Positions 11,687 to 21,770 of a stretch of DNA of 64,000 nt are shown here, one piece after another (within the stretch, counting starts at the first letter, position 1; every line of letters starts with the position of its first letter). Under the pieces are notes generated by a model. The model saw nothing but the letters and a program-made list of their open reading frames with translations. It was not told where the DNA came from and did not search any database. The position numbers were made by a program, and so were the translations under genes. The stretch is from Lytechinus pictus (lineage: Eukaryota > Echinodermata > Echinoidea > Temnopleuroida > Toxopneustidae), in contig NC_087247.1 in NCBI RefSeq assembly GCF_037042905.1, forward strand, positions 56,133,920 through 56,197,919. The letters are read 5' to 3'.

Positions 11687-12251
11687 AAGGGGTGGTCCGG
11701 GCTGAAAATATTTGTATCTTAATACATAGAGTAGAACTCACTGAGCAAAATACCGAAAATTTCATCAAAATCGGATAACAAATAATAAAGTTATTGAAGT
11801 TTAAAGTTTAGCAATATTTTGTGAAAACAGTCGTCATGAATATACATTTGGTGGGCTGATGATGTCACATCTCCACTTTCAGTTTTCTTATGTTATTACA
11901 TCAAATCATATTTTTTTCATTATTTCATACTTAAGTGCATGTGAAACAAGTTGCAGCAATAAATAGCTAACGCACTAAAGCAGTTTTCAATCAATTTTCT
12001 AGCTCTTAGAGGAAAAAAATTGAATAAACCTAATTTCATATAATAAAATACAAAAGAACAAGTGGGGATGTGACATCATCAGCCCACCTAATGAATATTC
12101 ATGACAACTGTTTTCACAAAATATTGCTAAACTTTAAAATTCAATAACTTTGTTATTTGTTATCCGATTTTGATGAAATTTTCGGCATTTTGCTCAGTGA
12201 ATTCTACTCTATGTATTAAGCTATAAATACTTTCAGCCCGGACCATCCCTT
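11687..12251. mobile_element. Palindromic MITE with TA duplication (Tc1/mariner-like)
   Basis: The ends are AAGGGGTGGTCCGGGCTGAA and, in complement, AAGGGATGGTCCGGGCTGAA. They are flanked by TA on both sides (11685-11686, 12252-12253). Inverted arms of about 200 bp surround a short AT-rich centre. TA duplications are typical of Tc1/mariner-type MITEs. A much more degraded relative lies at about 22660-23225. Confidence 0.75.
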
Positions 12252-12726
12252 TAAAGCTTAGACATCGGGAAAATGATGCTTATAGAATTTAGACGGAAAT
12301 TCACGGAAATCCAAACGTTTCTAATGTAAATGCAAAAAACATGGATTTTCAGCCTATTTCGAGGAATAATCATCCTATAAACCTCCTGAAAGATGTCTTT
12401 TATCTAATTTGAACCCTTTCACACGAAAAAAGAATATATCAGGATTATGTGGGAGCCATTTTAGATTCCTACATGAAAAACCTCCTGTGAAATGGCCTGT
12501 TTTTCAACTAGGTTGTCATAATTATACGCGACATTTCGCAAAATGTCACATTTTACGATTTGAGGTATATAGAAAATTATAACAACCTTTATGCAATTCC
12601 GGAATGAAATATTTTGCTGAAGTATTCTTCAAAGTGTTGTCTTTCAGCTGGGCATGAAAAAATTAAAAACCTGAAATTGCCCAAAATGACTTTTGGCGCA
12701 CTTTTGTTTCGCCCCGGCCCACTGTG

Positions 12727-12960
12727 CGGCGTTCAAAGCTGGGGCCGGGTTCGATTCCCGGCAGAGACATTTTTCGGCATTGCCAATTTTTCCATAGGGC
12801 AGATATGGGGAACCTTGATTTAAGCTACGCCTACCATTGTTCTCTTCATCAATTTCTTTCACAAAATATTTATATAAGAGTTGCCAAAGCTGTTGTACAT
12901 TTATAATTTCACACATTTGTATACTTTCTCCTATACGTATATAAGCAATAGCTTTGCATG
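12727..12960 (+). pseudogene. tRNA-like repeat copy 1, 3' part
   Basis: This resumes the interrupted tRNA-like sequence at the anticodon arm, with B-box GGTTCGATTCC and acceptor complement CAGAGAC. It is followed by a ~180-bp tail shared with copy 2. Confidence 0.75.
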
Positions 12961-12998
12961 ATCCAGCTGAGGCATGGCGGCTTGTCATTGTTCAAAAC

Positions 12999-13025
12999 CA
13001 CTTACACCCGACAAAGGTGTAAGTG
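12999..13025. other. 10-bp-stem hairpin upstream of tRNA-like copy 2
   Basis: The arms CACTTACACC and GGTGTAAGTG enclose CGACAAA. The hairpin sits in the same place, before TCGAAAATCTG, as the larger hairpin upstream of copy 1. Its stem sequence is different, and its CCGACAAAGG loop region is the reverse complement of that in copy 1. Confidence 0.7.
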
Positions 13026-13087
13026 TCGAAAATCTGTCTATCTGATGACGAACAATCGGATCGGGGTCGCCCTACAGCCACTAACCC

Positions 13088-13159
13088 GTCTCTGTGGTCT
13101 AGTGGTTAAGGCACCGGCCTTCAAAGCTGGGGGCCCGGGTTCGATTCCCGGCAGAGACA
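13088..13159 (+). tRNA. tRNA-like cloverleaf, anticodon UCA (probable SINE head)
   Basis: A full cloverleaf can be drawn. The acceptor pairs GTCTCTG (13088-13094) with CAGAGAC (13152-13158). The D arm is 13097-13112. The anticodon stem CCGGC/GCTGG encloses loop CTTCAAA, and the T arm CCGGG/CCCGG encloses TTCGATT. Both pol III boxes are intact. The anticodon at 13121-13123 would be UCA. It is too short and has the wrong acceptor length for tRNA-Sec. A sister copy lies next to it and both share long upstream and downstream sequence, so it is most likely the tRNA-derived head of a repeat rather than a decoding tRNA. Confidence 0.55.
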
Positions 13160-13311
13160 TTTATTCGGCATTGCCAATTTTTCCAAAGGGCAGATAGCTC
13201 TGGGGAACCTTAATTTAAGCTGCGCCTACCATTGTTCTCTTCATCCATTTCTTTCACAAAATATTTATATAAAAGATTTGCCAAAGCTGTTGTACATGTA
13301 TAATTTCACAC
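13160..13311 (+). repeat. Tail of tRNA-like repeat copy 2
   Basis: This conserved 3' tail is shared with 12770-12930 (copy 1). It reappears inverted at about 13376-13545, so copy 2's tail and the inverted copy form a large hairpin around a TA microsatellite. Confidence 0.7.
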
Positions 13312-13375
13312 ATTTATATATATATATATACATATATATATATGTATATATACATGTATATATATATATATATAT
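13312..13375. repeat. (TA)n microsatellite at hairpin centre
   Basis: Alternating TA/TG repeats lie between the direct tail at 13160-13311 and the inverted tail at 13376-13545. Confidence 0.85.
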
Positions 13376-13545
13376 GTGTGTGTGAAATTATAAATGTACA
13401 ACAACTTTGGCAACTCTTTTTATTTTAATATTTTGTGAAAGTAATGGATGAAGAGAACAATGGTAGGCGTAGCTTAAACCAAGGTTCCCAGAGCTATCTG
13501 CCCTTTTTGGAAAAAATGGTATAAACGAAAAAAATGTCTCTGCCG
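13376..13545 (-). repeat. Inverted partial copy of tRNA-like repeat tail
   Basis: This is the reverse complement of the tail after the tRNA-like sequences. It runs back to the ATGTCTCTGCCGGGAAT acceptor region and then stops, so the tRNA body is missing. Confidence 0.7.
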
Positions 13546-13559
13546 GGAATGTGTGTGTG

Positions 13560-13660
13560 TGAGTTTGTTTGTGCGATCGAGCGCCTTTGTAATGTTGATT
13601 TATGACTCATGATTTTGCCCCCCCCCCCCGATCTGAAAAATGGATCGACGCCCCTGCCCC
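13560..13660 (-). mobile_element. Fragment of the CAGGGGCGTCGATCC element family
   Basis: Read on the minus strand this matches the left end of the element at 20159-20984, including its ATTTTTCAGAT, G-run and GCGCTCGATCG segments. It is truncated. Confidence 0.55.
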
Positions 13661-13781
13661 AGGAAAAAAGGAGAGAAGGAGAGGGAGGGAGAAAGAAGTG
13701 AAAGAATACAAAACGAGAGACAACAAGGGAAAGGAAATGAAAAGAAAGTGAGAGGGGAAAGAAATTAAAAGAAGGGGAAAG

Positions 13782-14099
13782 CAGTGGCGTACAGATGGGG
13801 GCACGAACAAAAAATAATAATTATAGCCAATTTTTATACAGCGCTTTTCCCAGAATGGTTCAAAGCGCTTTACAGCATATTATTACCCCGGTCATTGGAT
13901 TCATTTCAATCCCGCACGAAAAGGAAAGAGAGAAAGTTCAAATAAAATAACATTTTCTGAAAATCAATGTCAAAGTCTATCACAAAGTTGGATATTTGAA
14001 ATAAAAATGTCAAAACTTTTGCTCGCTTGCTTCGCTTACAACTTTTTGTTAATTTTATGCGATATGCCGTATCTAGCCCCCTCATTATATACGCCACTT
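13782..14099. mobile_element. Short hAT-type MITE
   Basis: The left end is CAGTGGCGTACAG and the right end TATACGCCACTT. They are flanked by the perfect 8-bp duplication GGGGAAAG (13774-13781, 14100-14107). It is 318 bp long with no reading frame of note. It sits in a purine-rich tract that continues on both sides (13665-13781 and 14100-14255), so the tract predates the insertion. Confidence 0.75.
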
Positions 14100-14758
14100 G
14101 GGGAAAGGAAGGAGAAAAAGAGAAGGAAAGGAAGGAAGATGATCGAGGGGAGAGAAGAAAAGGAAGAGGGAAGGAGGAATTAAAGAAGAGGAAAGAGAGA
14201 AATAGAAAGGGGGGAGAGGAAGGTGAGAAAGGAGAGAGAGAGAGAGAGAGAGATGGGAGAAGCATGACGACAAAAACGATTTCCAGACAAATGTTTACAT
14301 TTTACTTGCAATTTTATTATATAGAATTTGATTTTTTGACCAGTGTCGATCGGTGTCCATTTCTCTCTATATAATATTATGTTAAAAGTACTTAATGTCC
14401 TGTCCTTTTCACTTTCTGATGTAATAATATTTGTCCAATATCCATGAGTGCGCTAGCTCTTTAACTTTTATGCGAGTAGGCCTGATATTCCGCATTTATA
14501 CCACTTATTATCTTATGGAATCATTCAAAATCAGTGATTGAAAGTCGACCAATAAAATATAGCCACTATTGTTTTTTTATTCAAAACTCTATTTCCGTGC
14601 TTTTTTTCAAATCATACACCGAGTCTCTCTTTCTCTCTCCCTCTCTTAGCTCTCTCAATCACGTGCACATTTATCCTTGTCTTTGACTCACACATTAATG
14701 CCTACTTAAAGTATGGTACATCAATTGTCACTGAGGGAGATAAGGATGAAGCCATTGT
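14100..14758. repeat. Purine-rich tract and non-coding flank
   Basis: 14100-14255 is almost pure A/G on the + strand. The rest is AT-rich sequence without a supported gene. Confidence 0.6.
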
Positions 14759-14909
14759 CAGGGGCAGCGGAACAGGGGGGGGGGGGGCTTCAGCCCCCAC
14801 TTTTTTTTCTCCAAAACTGTGTACAAAACGCAAAATGACCACAAGATTGTGATTTTTTGCATGGTCAGCCCCCCCCCCCCCCACTTTGAAAACCATTCCG
14901 CGGCCCCTG
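14759..14909. mobile_element. 151-bp element with CAGGGGC ends
   Basis: The ends are CAGGGGCAGCGGAAC and, in complement, CAGGGGCCGCGGAATG, each next to a G- or C-run. A 5-bp duplication ATTGT flanks it (14754-14758, 14910-14914). The right flank is itself an ATTGT-rich simple repeat, which weakens the TSD call. Confidence 0.5.
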
Positions 14910-15280
14910 ATTGTATTGTATTGTATTTATTTTCCATTCATAAAAACATGTAAAATACAAACAAAATACATCAGATATAATTACAAAATAAAATATAAAA
15001 TGAATACATATGAATGGCTGGATTGCCCATTCAGAGTGGTAATTATTACCACTCTGTTCTACCTAGGGGTCCAGAACGTAATAAAATAGATCAAACTGTA
15101 TTATAAACATCATTAACAAGCAGAAAGGAACGACATTTAACAAAATATAAATTAATGAAAACTAGGCAATAGACAAAAAACAAAATTCATCATTCAGTGT
15201 AATTACATGACAGTCAGAATTTTTAATGATGTACAGTGGTTTTTTTTAATGCATGCATGGAGGGACATGCATTTTTTTAT

Positions 15281-15504
15281 ACACTCTTAGAATGTTGGGC
15301 AGCATTACTGTCATCTGTATTGGGGAATGTATGTTGGTAAAAAGGTATATATTCTGGGCAATTATTATTAAATTGAGCAAATTTATTACCCATTTGTTAG
15401 TTTTTATTACCCAATTTGGGCACATTTTAACCAATAATTGTGTTGACAGTTGCCCAGGGTTGGTTAAAAGTTGGGCATTTTTTGCCCAACTATTTTAAGT
15501 GTGT
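15281..15504. mobile_element. 224-bp MITE with ACACTCTTA ends
   Basis: The left end ACACTCTTAGAATGTTGGGC and the complemented right end ACACACTTAAAATAGTTGGGC are imperfect inverted repeats. Internally, several TTGGGCA/TGCCCAA and AATTATTACCC segments repeat. No TSD was clear. Confidence 0.5.
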
Positions 15505-16072
15505 ATCACAAGGGAGCGAAAAAATAAGACGACAGCAACATATCGAAAATATTTTCTTTCATAATCCGTCCTTGGGCAGGGTATTTGAAGGGGACATTGT
15601 TCAGAATATCGTGTTTTTATAAGTTACATTACGTTTGCAGATAAGTGGTTCTAGATAGTGGTGCTAAATCGTTTTGTATTTTGAAAGCAAGAACACAATA
15701 TTGATATTTGATATACGTTTCTCCTCTGTTGAATGTAGACAACAATTCATGTTGGGGAATATGCTAGTCCTTATTCAAAATTATTCGGGCATTTGCTTAT
15801 TCTGCAGTTTCTGTATCTTATTTCTGTTGGTTTTTGCACAGCTTCCCCAAGATGTACAACAATAATCAATGTAAGATAAAATCATGAAAAATTATAAATT
15901 CTTAAGAATCATATAGGCGGAAGGAATTATTTGATTCTCTTTATTCAACCCATCGTGCAACAGGGGCGGATCCAGCCTCCGCCAATATGGGGGGCGACAT
16001 TTTTTTCACCCATATTATCCCCGATCGGCCGCTCAAAGTTGATTTTTGTTTGTTTCTTTGAAGGGGTTGTCC

Positions 16073-16338
16073 CAGTGGCGTAATGAGCCCACAATTTTGA
16101 GGGGGCTCGATATGGCGTATTGCGTAAAATTAATAAGAATTGGCGAGCGAAGCGAGCGAGCCAAAATTTTGACATTTGTATTACAAAAATCCAAGTTCAT
16201 GATAGATTTTGACATAATATTTCGAAAACAATATTATATTTCACTCTTATCCCTTTCCTTTTTTTTTCTTGGTCGTGAATTTTATTTTATTTTATTATTA
16301 TTATTTTTTTTTTTGGGGGGGGGGGGGGGCAGAACGCC
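16073..16338. mobile_element. Nested CAGTGGCGTAA element, eroded right end
   Basis: It starts CAGTGGCGTAATGAGCC. The right side has a G-run and AACGCC followed by TTGTCC, which also precedes the left end. A few terminal bases appear lost. Its interior ('gcgaagcgagcgagcc..ttttgaca..') resembles 14020-14040 and 19480-19510. Confidence 0.5.
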
Positions 16339-16514
16339 CTTGTCCTAACAGTCATTTCTTAGCTTTATTCTTAGAAACAACATAAATGTGTAATAATTTC
16401 ATAAGTACTATTTAAATAGCTAAACAATTTTGAAATTTCATGTATTTTGTCCTGAAATTGAACATACTGGGCAATGTTTTGTTAACCTAAGCAAGATGCG
16501 TATGTAACTAAATA

Positions 16515-17480
16515 ATTACCGCGAGCGCGAAGCGCGAGCAGAAATTTTTATAGTGCGTTCTGGCCTTGTCGAAAAGGGACCTGTTAAGGACGTTTTGCAG
16601 CTAGCCATTAGGACGATACATATTTAAATGATTAAATAATGCGAGCGCGAAGCGCGAGCTGAAAAATTATGACATTTCGACCTAAAAAAATTGACGTTCT
16701 ATGCACTTTTTGTAATCATAAAAAGTATATAGGTATATAACCAAACAATATATGATGAGAGTGCAAAGCGCGAGAGAAAAAAAATTGAGATTTCAAGCCT
16801 AAAAACGGCACTGTATTCATGTTTTGTAAATCATGAAACAGGATGGGTATAATTTGGTATCTTCCTTCATCAATAATGCGAGCGCAAAGCGCGAGCAGAA
16901 ATTTTTTGATATTCTGATCTGAAACTGGATGATTTGAGCACATTTTGATTAAAGATCAAGCTGCGTATTTCAATAAACATTGGTGCGCGTGTTTAAGAGT
17001 TAGACAGAATCTGAATACATTTCATTTTTTATAATGAAAACCAATAATGCGAGCGCGTAGCGCGAGCTGAAAATATTTAATATTCCGATATGAAAAGGGT
17101 CAATTTAAGCACTATCTATAAAGCACTGTGTATAGGGAAATTGTGAGGTGGATAATGATCACTCAATAAATGATGCGAGCGCGAAGCGCGAGCTGAAATT
17201 TTATTATAATTTTGACCTCGGATCGGCACATTCTAGGCCTACAAGGACATTTTGTCATCAGACCTTCATTTTTACAATCAGACACCTGAAAAGGGATAAT
17301 TTGATAATCTTGTGGAATACACAAAGACAATAGGTAGGCCTACTTTGCAAATCAAATAATGCGAGCGCACAGCGCAAGCTGCAAAATGTTGATATTCACA
17401 CCTTAAAACAAACATTTTACAGAGCACTTTAAAAAATCAGTTGGTAAATCAAACAAAATAATGAAAGCTCGATGTCCGAG
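16515..17480 (+). repeat. Mirror-repeat satellite array 2
   Basis: About eight units have cores near 16521, 16640, 16757, 16878, 17048, 17178, 17360 and 17466, with a typical spacing of ~120 bp. It is the same family as array 1, but inside an element with different ends. Confidence 0.75.
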
Positions 17481-17718
17481 CTGAAATATGTTTTGTATAT
17501 TGACTTCAAAACTTGATATTTTAAGCTACATATCAGCCTATTGAGCAAGATATGTATCTCTTTCGTCTTCCTCCTCTTATTTTTCCTCTTCTTTTTCCCT
17601 CCTTTCTTTCCCCTTCTTTTTCTTTTTTCTTTCTTTCCCCCTTTTTTCATTTTTTGCTCCGCCAATAGGGGGGGGGGGGGCGGGCCCCTCGGCCCCCCTG
17701 GATCCGCCTATGGTGCAA

Positions 17719-18649
17719 GATATTTTAACAATGATACTACATGTTCTCCCCACGTCATACCAGAGTCAAGTGTTACACCCAAATTTTGATTTTATTTACA
17801 TTTTCTATGGGTTCATTTATAATTAAAGCATCATTTCTAAATCTTTTCCTATATGACCAAAAGCCATGACTTTTGTCTTTTTGGATGCAAATGCATACCG
17901 TTAAGGTCCAGTTACATCCAGTTACATCAAAATCACTTTGCAGATTTTTTTAAACCTCCTTAGATAATACATCATGACAGAAAAAGCAGTGTCATCTGCA
18001 TAAAGACACATTTTGGAATTAGCATTCAAATTCAAGTTACATATATCAGTGATATCATTTCCCGTTTAAAACCTCGTCGTATGTTTTTAGGGCCTATATC
18101 TCTGTAAATTATTTAACATTAACCCACAATACTAAAATTAATGAAAAGAATTGAAAATGTGAATATGTGAAAAGGAAGCAAACGATAGAAGTCTGTCAAA
18201 GGTTTATTATAAAGGAATAGTATTGTGTAGGATCAGGTGGTATACGCCTATACGGATTGTAATGCCCGGACACGCGGTAATATTCGACCTCAAATAAAAT
18301 TAAAAAAATTATTGCTGTAATGACCTTCCAGGAGCGCGTTTTCTCATAAAACCTAAATGAACTGTCTCGAGTAAAGAAAGAAATGAGAAATAGAGAGCCT
18401 ATAATAAAGCATCAAGTAATGATTAACAAGTAATCTAGTTATGCACGAAAAACCTGCAGCTGAAAACAAATCTCATTCACATGCATTCAGATATATAGGC
18501 TATTTTTTTTATAATTCAGTTTTATTGAAACCCTATACCCTTAACAAGTATTGGAAACAAAACGGTACCCTTGGTAAGTATTCCCTGAATTGACCCCCTA
18601 AACAAGTACAGTAATATCACGGACGTCGGTCGTCGGTTTTATCTTAACC
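17719..18649. other. Non-coding stretch
   Basis: No gene is supported. At 18530-18612 the related phrases ACCCTTAACAAGTATT, ACCCTTGGTAAGTATT and CCCTAAACAAGTACAG recur within 85 bp. Confidence 0.5.
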
Positions 18650-18840
18650 CAGTGGCGTAACAGGCGGGGGGGGGAAGTTGCCCCCCCCCCCCCTGGCGGA
18701 GTTCACCGGGAAAATAAAAAAAGGGGAAAAGGAAAAAAAAGGGAGAAAGAAAGAAAGGGAAAGGGAAAGGAAAAAAAAGGAAAGGGGGGAAGGAAAGGGA
18801 AAGGGGAAAAGGAAAGGGAAAGGGAGAAAACAAAACTAAG
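18650..18840 (+). mobile_element. CAGTGGCGTAAC terminus plus purine tract (partial)
   Basis: It starts CAGTGGCGTAACAGG and runs into G/C-runs and a 130-bp purine-rich tract. No partner end with the flank TCTTAACC was found. Confidence 0.4.
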
Positions 18841-19306
18841 AAAAAAACATAAAAAGGGAAAACGGACAGAAAACGGGAAAAGGAAGGAAAGAAGATAATG
18901 TGAGAAAGAACAATTCTCCCCGATATACAAATACATTAGCATGATTATTAAGACAGGCAAATAAATTAAAGATGACAAAAGGCAAACAAAAGCGGGGAAT
19001 GAAGGTAGAATGGAATGAGCCAAAATCTAAATTGGAAAATAAAGAAAAGGGACAAGATAATACTACCGGGCTGCCGAGGATTGAAGATAACGAGCGGGAA
19101 GAAAGATGAATGGTATATAGCATAATGTCGTATGAAAGTCTATGACAAATTTGCTAAATCTCCACAGCTATTGGGGCTCTGTCCAAGAGTCGAGACCCCA
19201 TGCAGTGGGGGCTCTTCATCTGTAACCTTTAAAGGGCTCTATACTGGGCCCTTATATGGACCATTCCTACGTTAAGCTCTACGTTGAAGCCAACTGGTTG
19301 AAGCAC

Positions 19307-20150
19307 TGGCGTACGGGGGGGGGGGGGGTGGTGGTTCCACAGCCAAGGGGAAATAAAGGAAAATAAAGGAGGCAGCGAAATGAGATGAATGAATAAAAAT
19401 ATATATATGACATGATATTTGCTATGATGTAAAAATCTATCACATAATTAGAATTTCATTTCAAAAGGCCATTTTTCTTTCTGGCTCGCTTCGCTCGCTG
19501 GCGACTTTTTACGAATTTGCTATGGCATGTATGGTGTGCCCCTCAAAATATTTAGATGATTACACTACACAACTGCATTGAATTTATGTGTTGTGTGAAA
19601 GCTATATAAATATACACGCAATTTGATTTAAATTAGTGGCAATCTGTAAGGTTTAAAATGGCTTTAATATCACGAGGTTCTTGGGCTCCGCCCTGGACCC
19701 CACCCATAAAGCACTGTTGTATGGATGAGTTTGGACCATGGCCCCAAAAACTTTTACAACCAAACAGAAAAAAAAGAGGAAAGAAAAAAAAAGCAAAGGA
19801 AAGTGTGTAATATACTGTGTATCTCTGTGTATCTCAATAAACATAATGCGAGCGCGAAGCGCGATCTAAAATGTTTGATTTATTGACACGAATGTGAACC
19901 ATTGAAGCACTATATATCCAACATAAAAGAAAATTGTGGAGAGGATATGGATCTAACGAAATTATGGTATATATACGATGAGAGATAAGCGTGAGCTGAA
20001 ATTTTTGATATGCTGACTTTTAAGCAATGTCCAACATGAAGGCATATTGTGGAGAGAATATGAATGTCATTAAATATATAGTGCGAGCGCGAAGCGCGAG
20101 CTGAAAATTGTTTGACATTTAAACCTTAACCGGGACATTCTAATAACTGT
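19307..20150 (+). mobile_element. CACTGGCGTACGG-started element with satellite array 3
   Basis: The start, G-run and internal sequence resemble the other CAGNGGCG elements, with satellite cores near 19850, 19985 and 20085. The complete element at 20159-20984 interrupts or abuts it. Its own right end was not found. Confidence 0.4.
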
Positions 20151-20158
20151 CTGTACAT

Positions 20159-20233
20159 CAGGGGCGTCGATCCATTTTTCAGATTGGGGGGGGGGGCGAA
20201 ATCATTAACGTTCCAAAGGCGCTCGATCGTACA

Positions 20234-20289
<56 letters not shown>

Positions 20290-20296
20290 TATATAT

Positions 20297-20370
<74 letters not shown>

Positions 20371-20984
20371 CTATATATATGTATGACTCATGAGACACAG
20401 ACACGTATATCTCACTACACAGATAGTACGAGTGCCGAGAGTGAGCTCAAATTTCTTTATATTCTGAGCTGAAAACTTGATATTCTAAGCATTTTTGGTA
20501 CCAATGATTAAGATTTGTATCTAAAAGAGAATAGATGCGAGCGCGAAGCGTGAGCTGAAAATTTTGATATTTCGATCTGAAAAAATGACAGTTTACTGGA
20601 CGTTTTTGATAAAGAACAAGCTATATATCCAAGAAAAGATGATTGCAAATTGAAGCAGTTCTTTTGAGGCTTAGAACTGAAAATGGGACATTTACATTCA
20701 CCAATTTAATCATGAAAAGTATGGGTTTTTGCTACAGAAATGATGCGAGCGCGAAGCGCGAGCTGAAAATTTTTATATTCCAATCTGAAAAGCGGACATT
20801 TTGAGCACGATTTTAAATAAAGAACGAGTTGTGTATCTCAATCTCGCTTGCTGAACATTACAATCTTGTTTTTTTTAATGCATATCCGGAATTATTGGGG
20901 GGGGGGCAAAATGATATGTTTGCCCCCCAATATTTTCATTGGTGGGGCGATCGCCCCCCTGCCCCCCCAGGATCGACGCCTCTG
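20159..20984. mobile_element. hAT-type element, CAGGGGCGTCGATCC ends
   Basis: The left end CAGGGGCGTCGATCC and the complemented right end CAGAGGCGTCGATCC match 14 of 15. A perfect 8-bp duplication CTGTACAT flanks it (20151-20158, 20985-20992). The interior holds a long CA/TA microsatellite, then satellite units with cores near 20430, 20537 and 20747. There is no transposase. Confidence 0.8.
20238..20378. repeat. (CA)n/(TA)n microsatellite
   Basis: Two CA runs are each followed by TA runs, and the whole is nearly self-complementary. The apparent IYIYIY and THTHTH reading frames across it are artefacts. Confidence 0.9.
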
Positions 20985-20992
20985 CTGTACAT

Positions 20993-21770
20993 AGAGCTTC
21001 CTACATTCTCATTGCCAAAAAAAAACAAAACATCACAATTTTACGACTAGAGTATGCAATTTGACATTTATCGACAAAGATCAATGAATGGAACTCAAAG
21101 ACCGAACAAAACAAGGTATGGAGCAGTTGTAACAGCCCACAGTATAGCTGCGTGACCCAACAGTTTGTCATTTTCCCGACAGGCACCAGTCCAACAACCC
21201 TGCGTTTGCGTAAGAGACAATTTGTCATTTTTCCAACTTCTCAGATTCTGAATCTTTACTTAAACCGACACACTGGTTTACCTGATCAAAACCTCGTCTA
21301 CCCCATCCCCTTCTATCTCCGATTTTCTCCTTCCTTTTGTTTGCCTTTTATTTTCATTTTGTTTTCCTCTTTCTCTTCACCCCTTTCTTTTCTTTTTTAA
21401 TTCCCTTCTGTCTCTTTTTTCATTCTTCTTTCTCCTTTCTTTTTTAAAACTTCTCACCCCTTTTCTTCGTTTTTCCCGACGGCAGCGCAGATTTATATAC
21501 CGACGATATCCAGAGTAGGGGGGGGGGGGCTTTAGCGACGGCCCTGGGGAGGACATACTCCTTTCAGGTCATATAATATTATTATGATCATGACATATAG
21601 TTTTACCTTAAATTGGGGATTTGTGAGGTGTCAAGTATTTTTTTACTCACACTGTAGATATTCAAACCCAAATGAATTTAATGAGATAATAATTAACTCC
21701 CCTTAAAATTTACTGGATAATCAGCGAAGCATATAGCCCTGCATGCAGCTGGAGTGCTGCGTTTGTTATA
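20993..21770. other. Non-coding stretch with pyrimidine tract
   Basis: No gene is supported. 21290-21470 is C/T-rich and ends beside a G-run at about 21517, the same arrangement seen inside the G-rich elements. Confidence 0.5.

Larger units (their letters stand above)
9538..12726. mobile_element. CACAGTG-ended element, Transib/RAG-type non-autonomous candidate
   Basis: The termini are CACAGTGGGCC on the left and its complement on the right. Both ends also carry AAAGTGCGCCAAAA slightly farther in. The element is flanked by perfect 5-bp duplications CGGCG (9533-9537 and 12727-12731). CACAGTG is the V(D)J recombination-signal heptamer, and Transib/RAG-family transposons have CAC-starting termini with GC-rich 5-bp TSDs (family knowledge). 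On the right end, a 12-nt spacer after the heptamer is followed by ACAAAAGTG, which matches the first six positions of the RSS nonamer consensus ACAAAAACC. The left end lacks such a nonamer. No transposase frame is present. About 1.9 kb of the length is younger nested insertions. The alternative is a CMC/Chapaev-type element with 3-bp TSD GGC. Confidence 0.7.
15961..17710. mobile_element. hAT-type element with mirror-repeat satellite, itself hit by a second element
   Basis: It starts CAGGGGCGGATCC and ends GGATCCGCCTA, flanked by 8-mers TCGTGCAA (15953-15960) and TGGTGCAA (17711-17718) with 7 of 8 identical. The interior holds satellite array 2, a pyrimidine-rich tract (17560-17650) and G-runs. 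No transposase is present. The right end lacks the last two bases expected from the left end. Confidence 0.65.

Noticed and set aside
13121..13123. tRNA-Sec or opal suppressor tRNA gene
   Set aside because: It is only 71 nt with a 7-bp acceptor. A sister copy and long shared flanks point to a repeat. It was kept as tRNA-like only.
14027..14374. Frames rich in Lys/Glu/Arg or Ser/Leu/Pro on opposite strands
   Set aside because: They are translations of a polypurine tract and its complement. The same applies at 17429-17665, 18639-19023 and 21152-21400.
20126..20404. Frame of repeated Ile-Tyr and Thr-His
   Set aside because: It is the translation of a CA/TA microsatellite.
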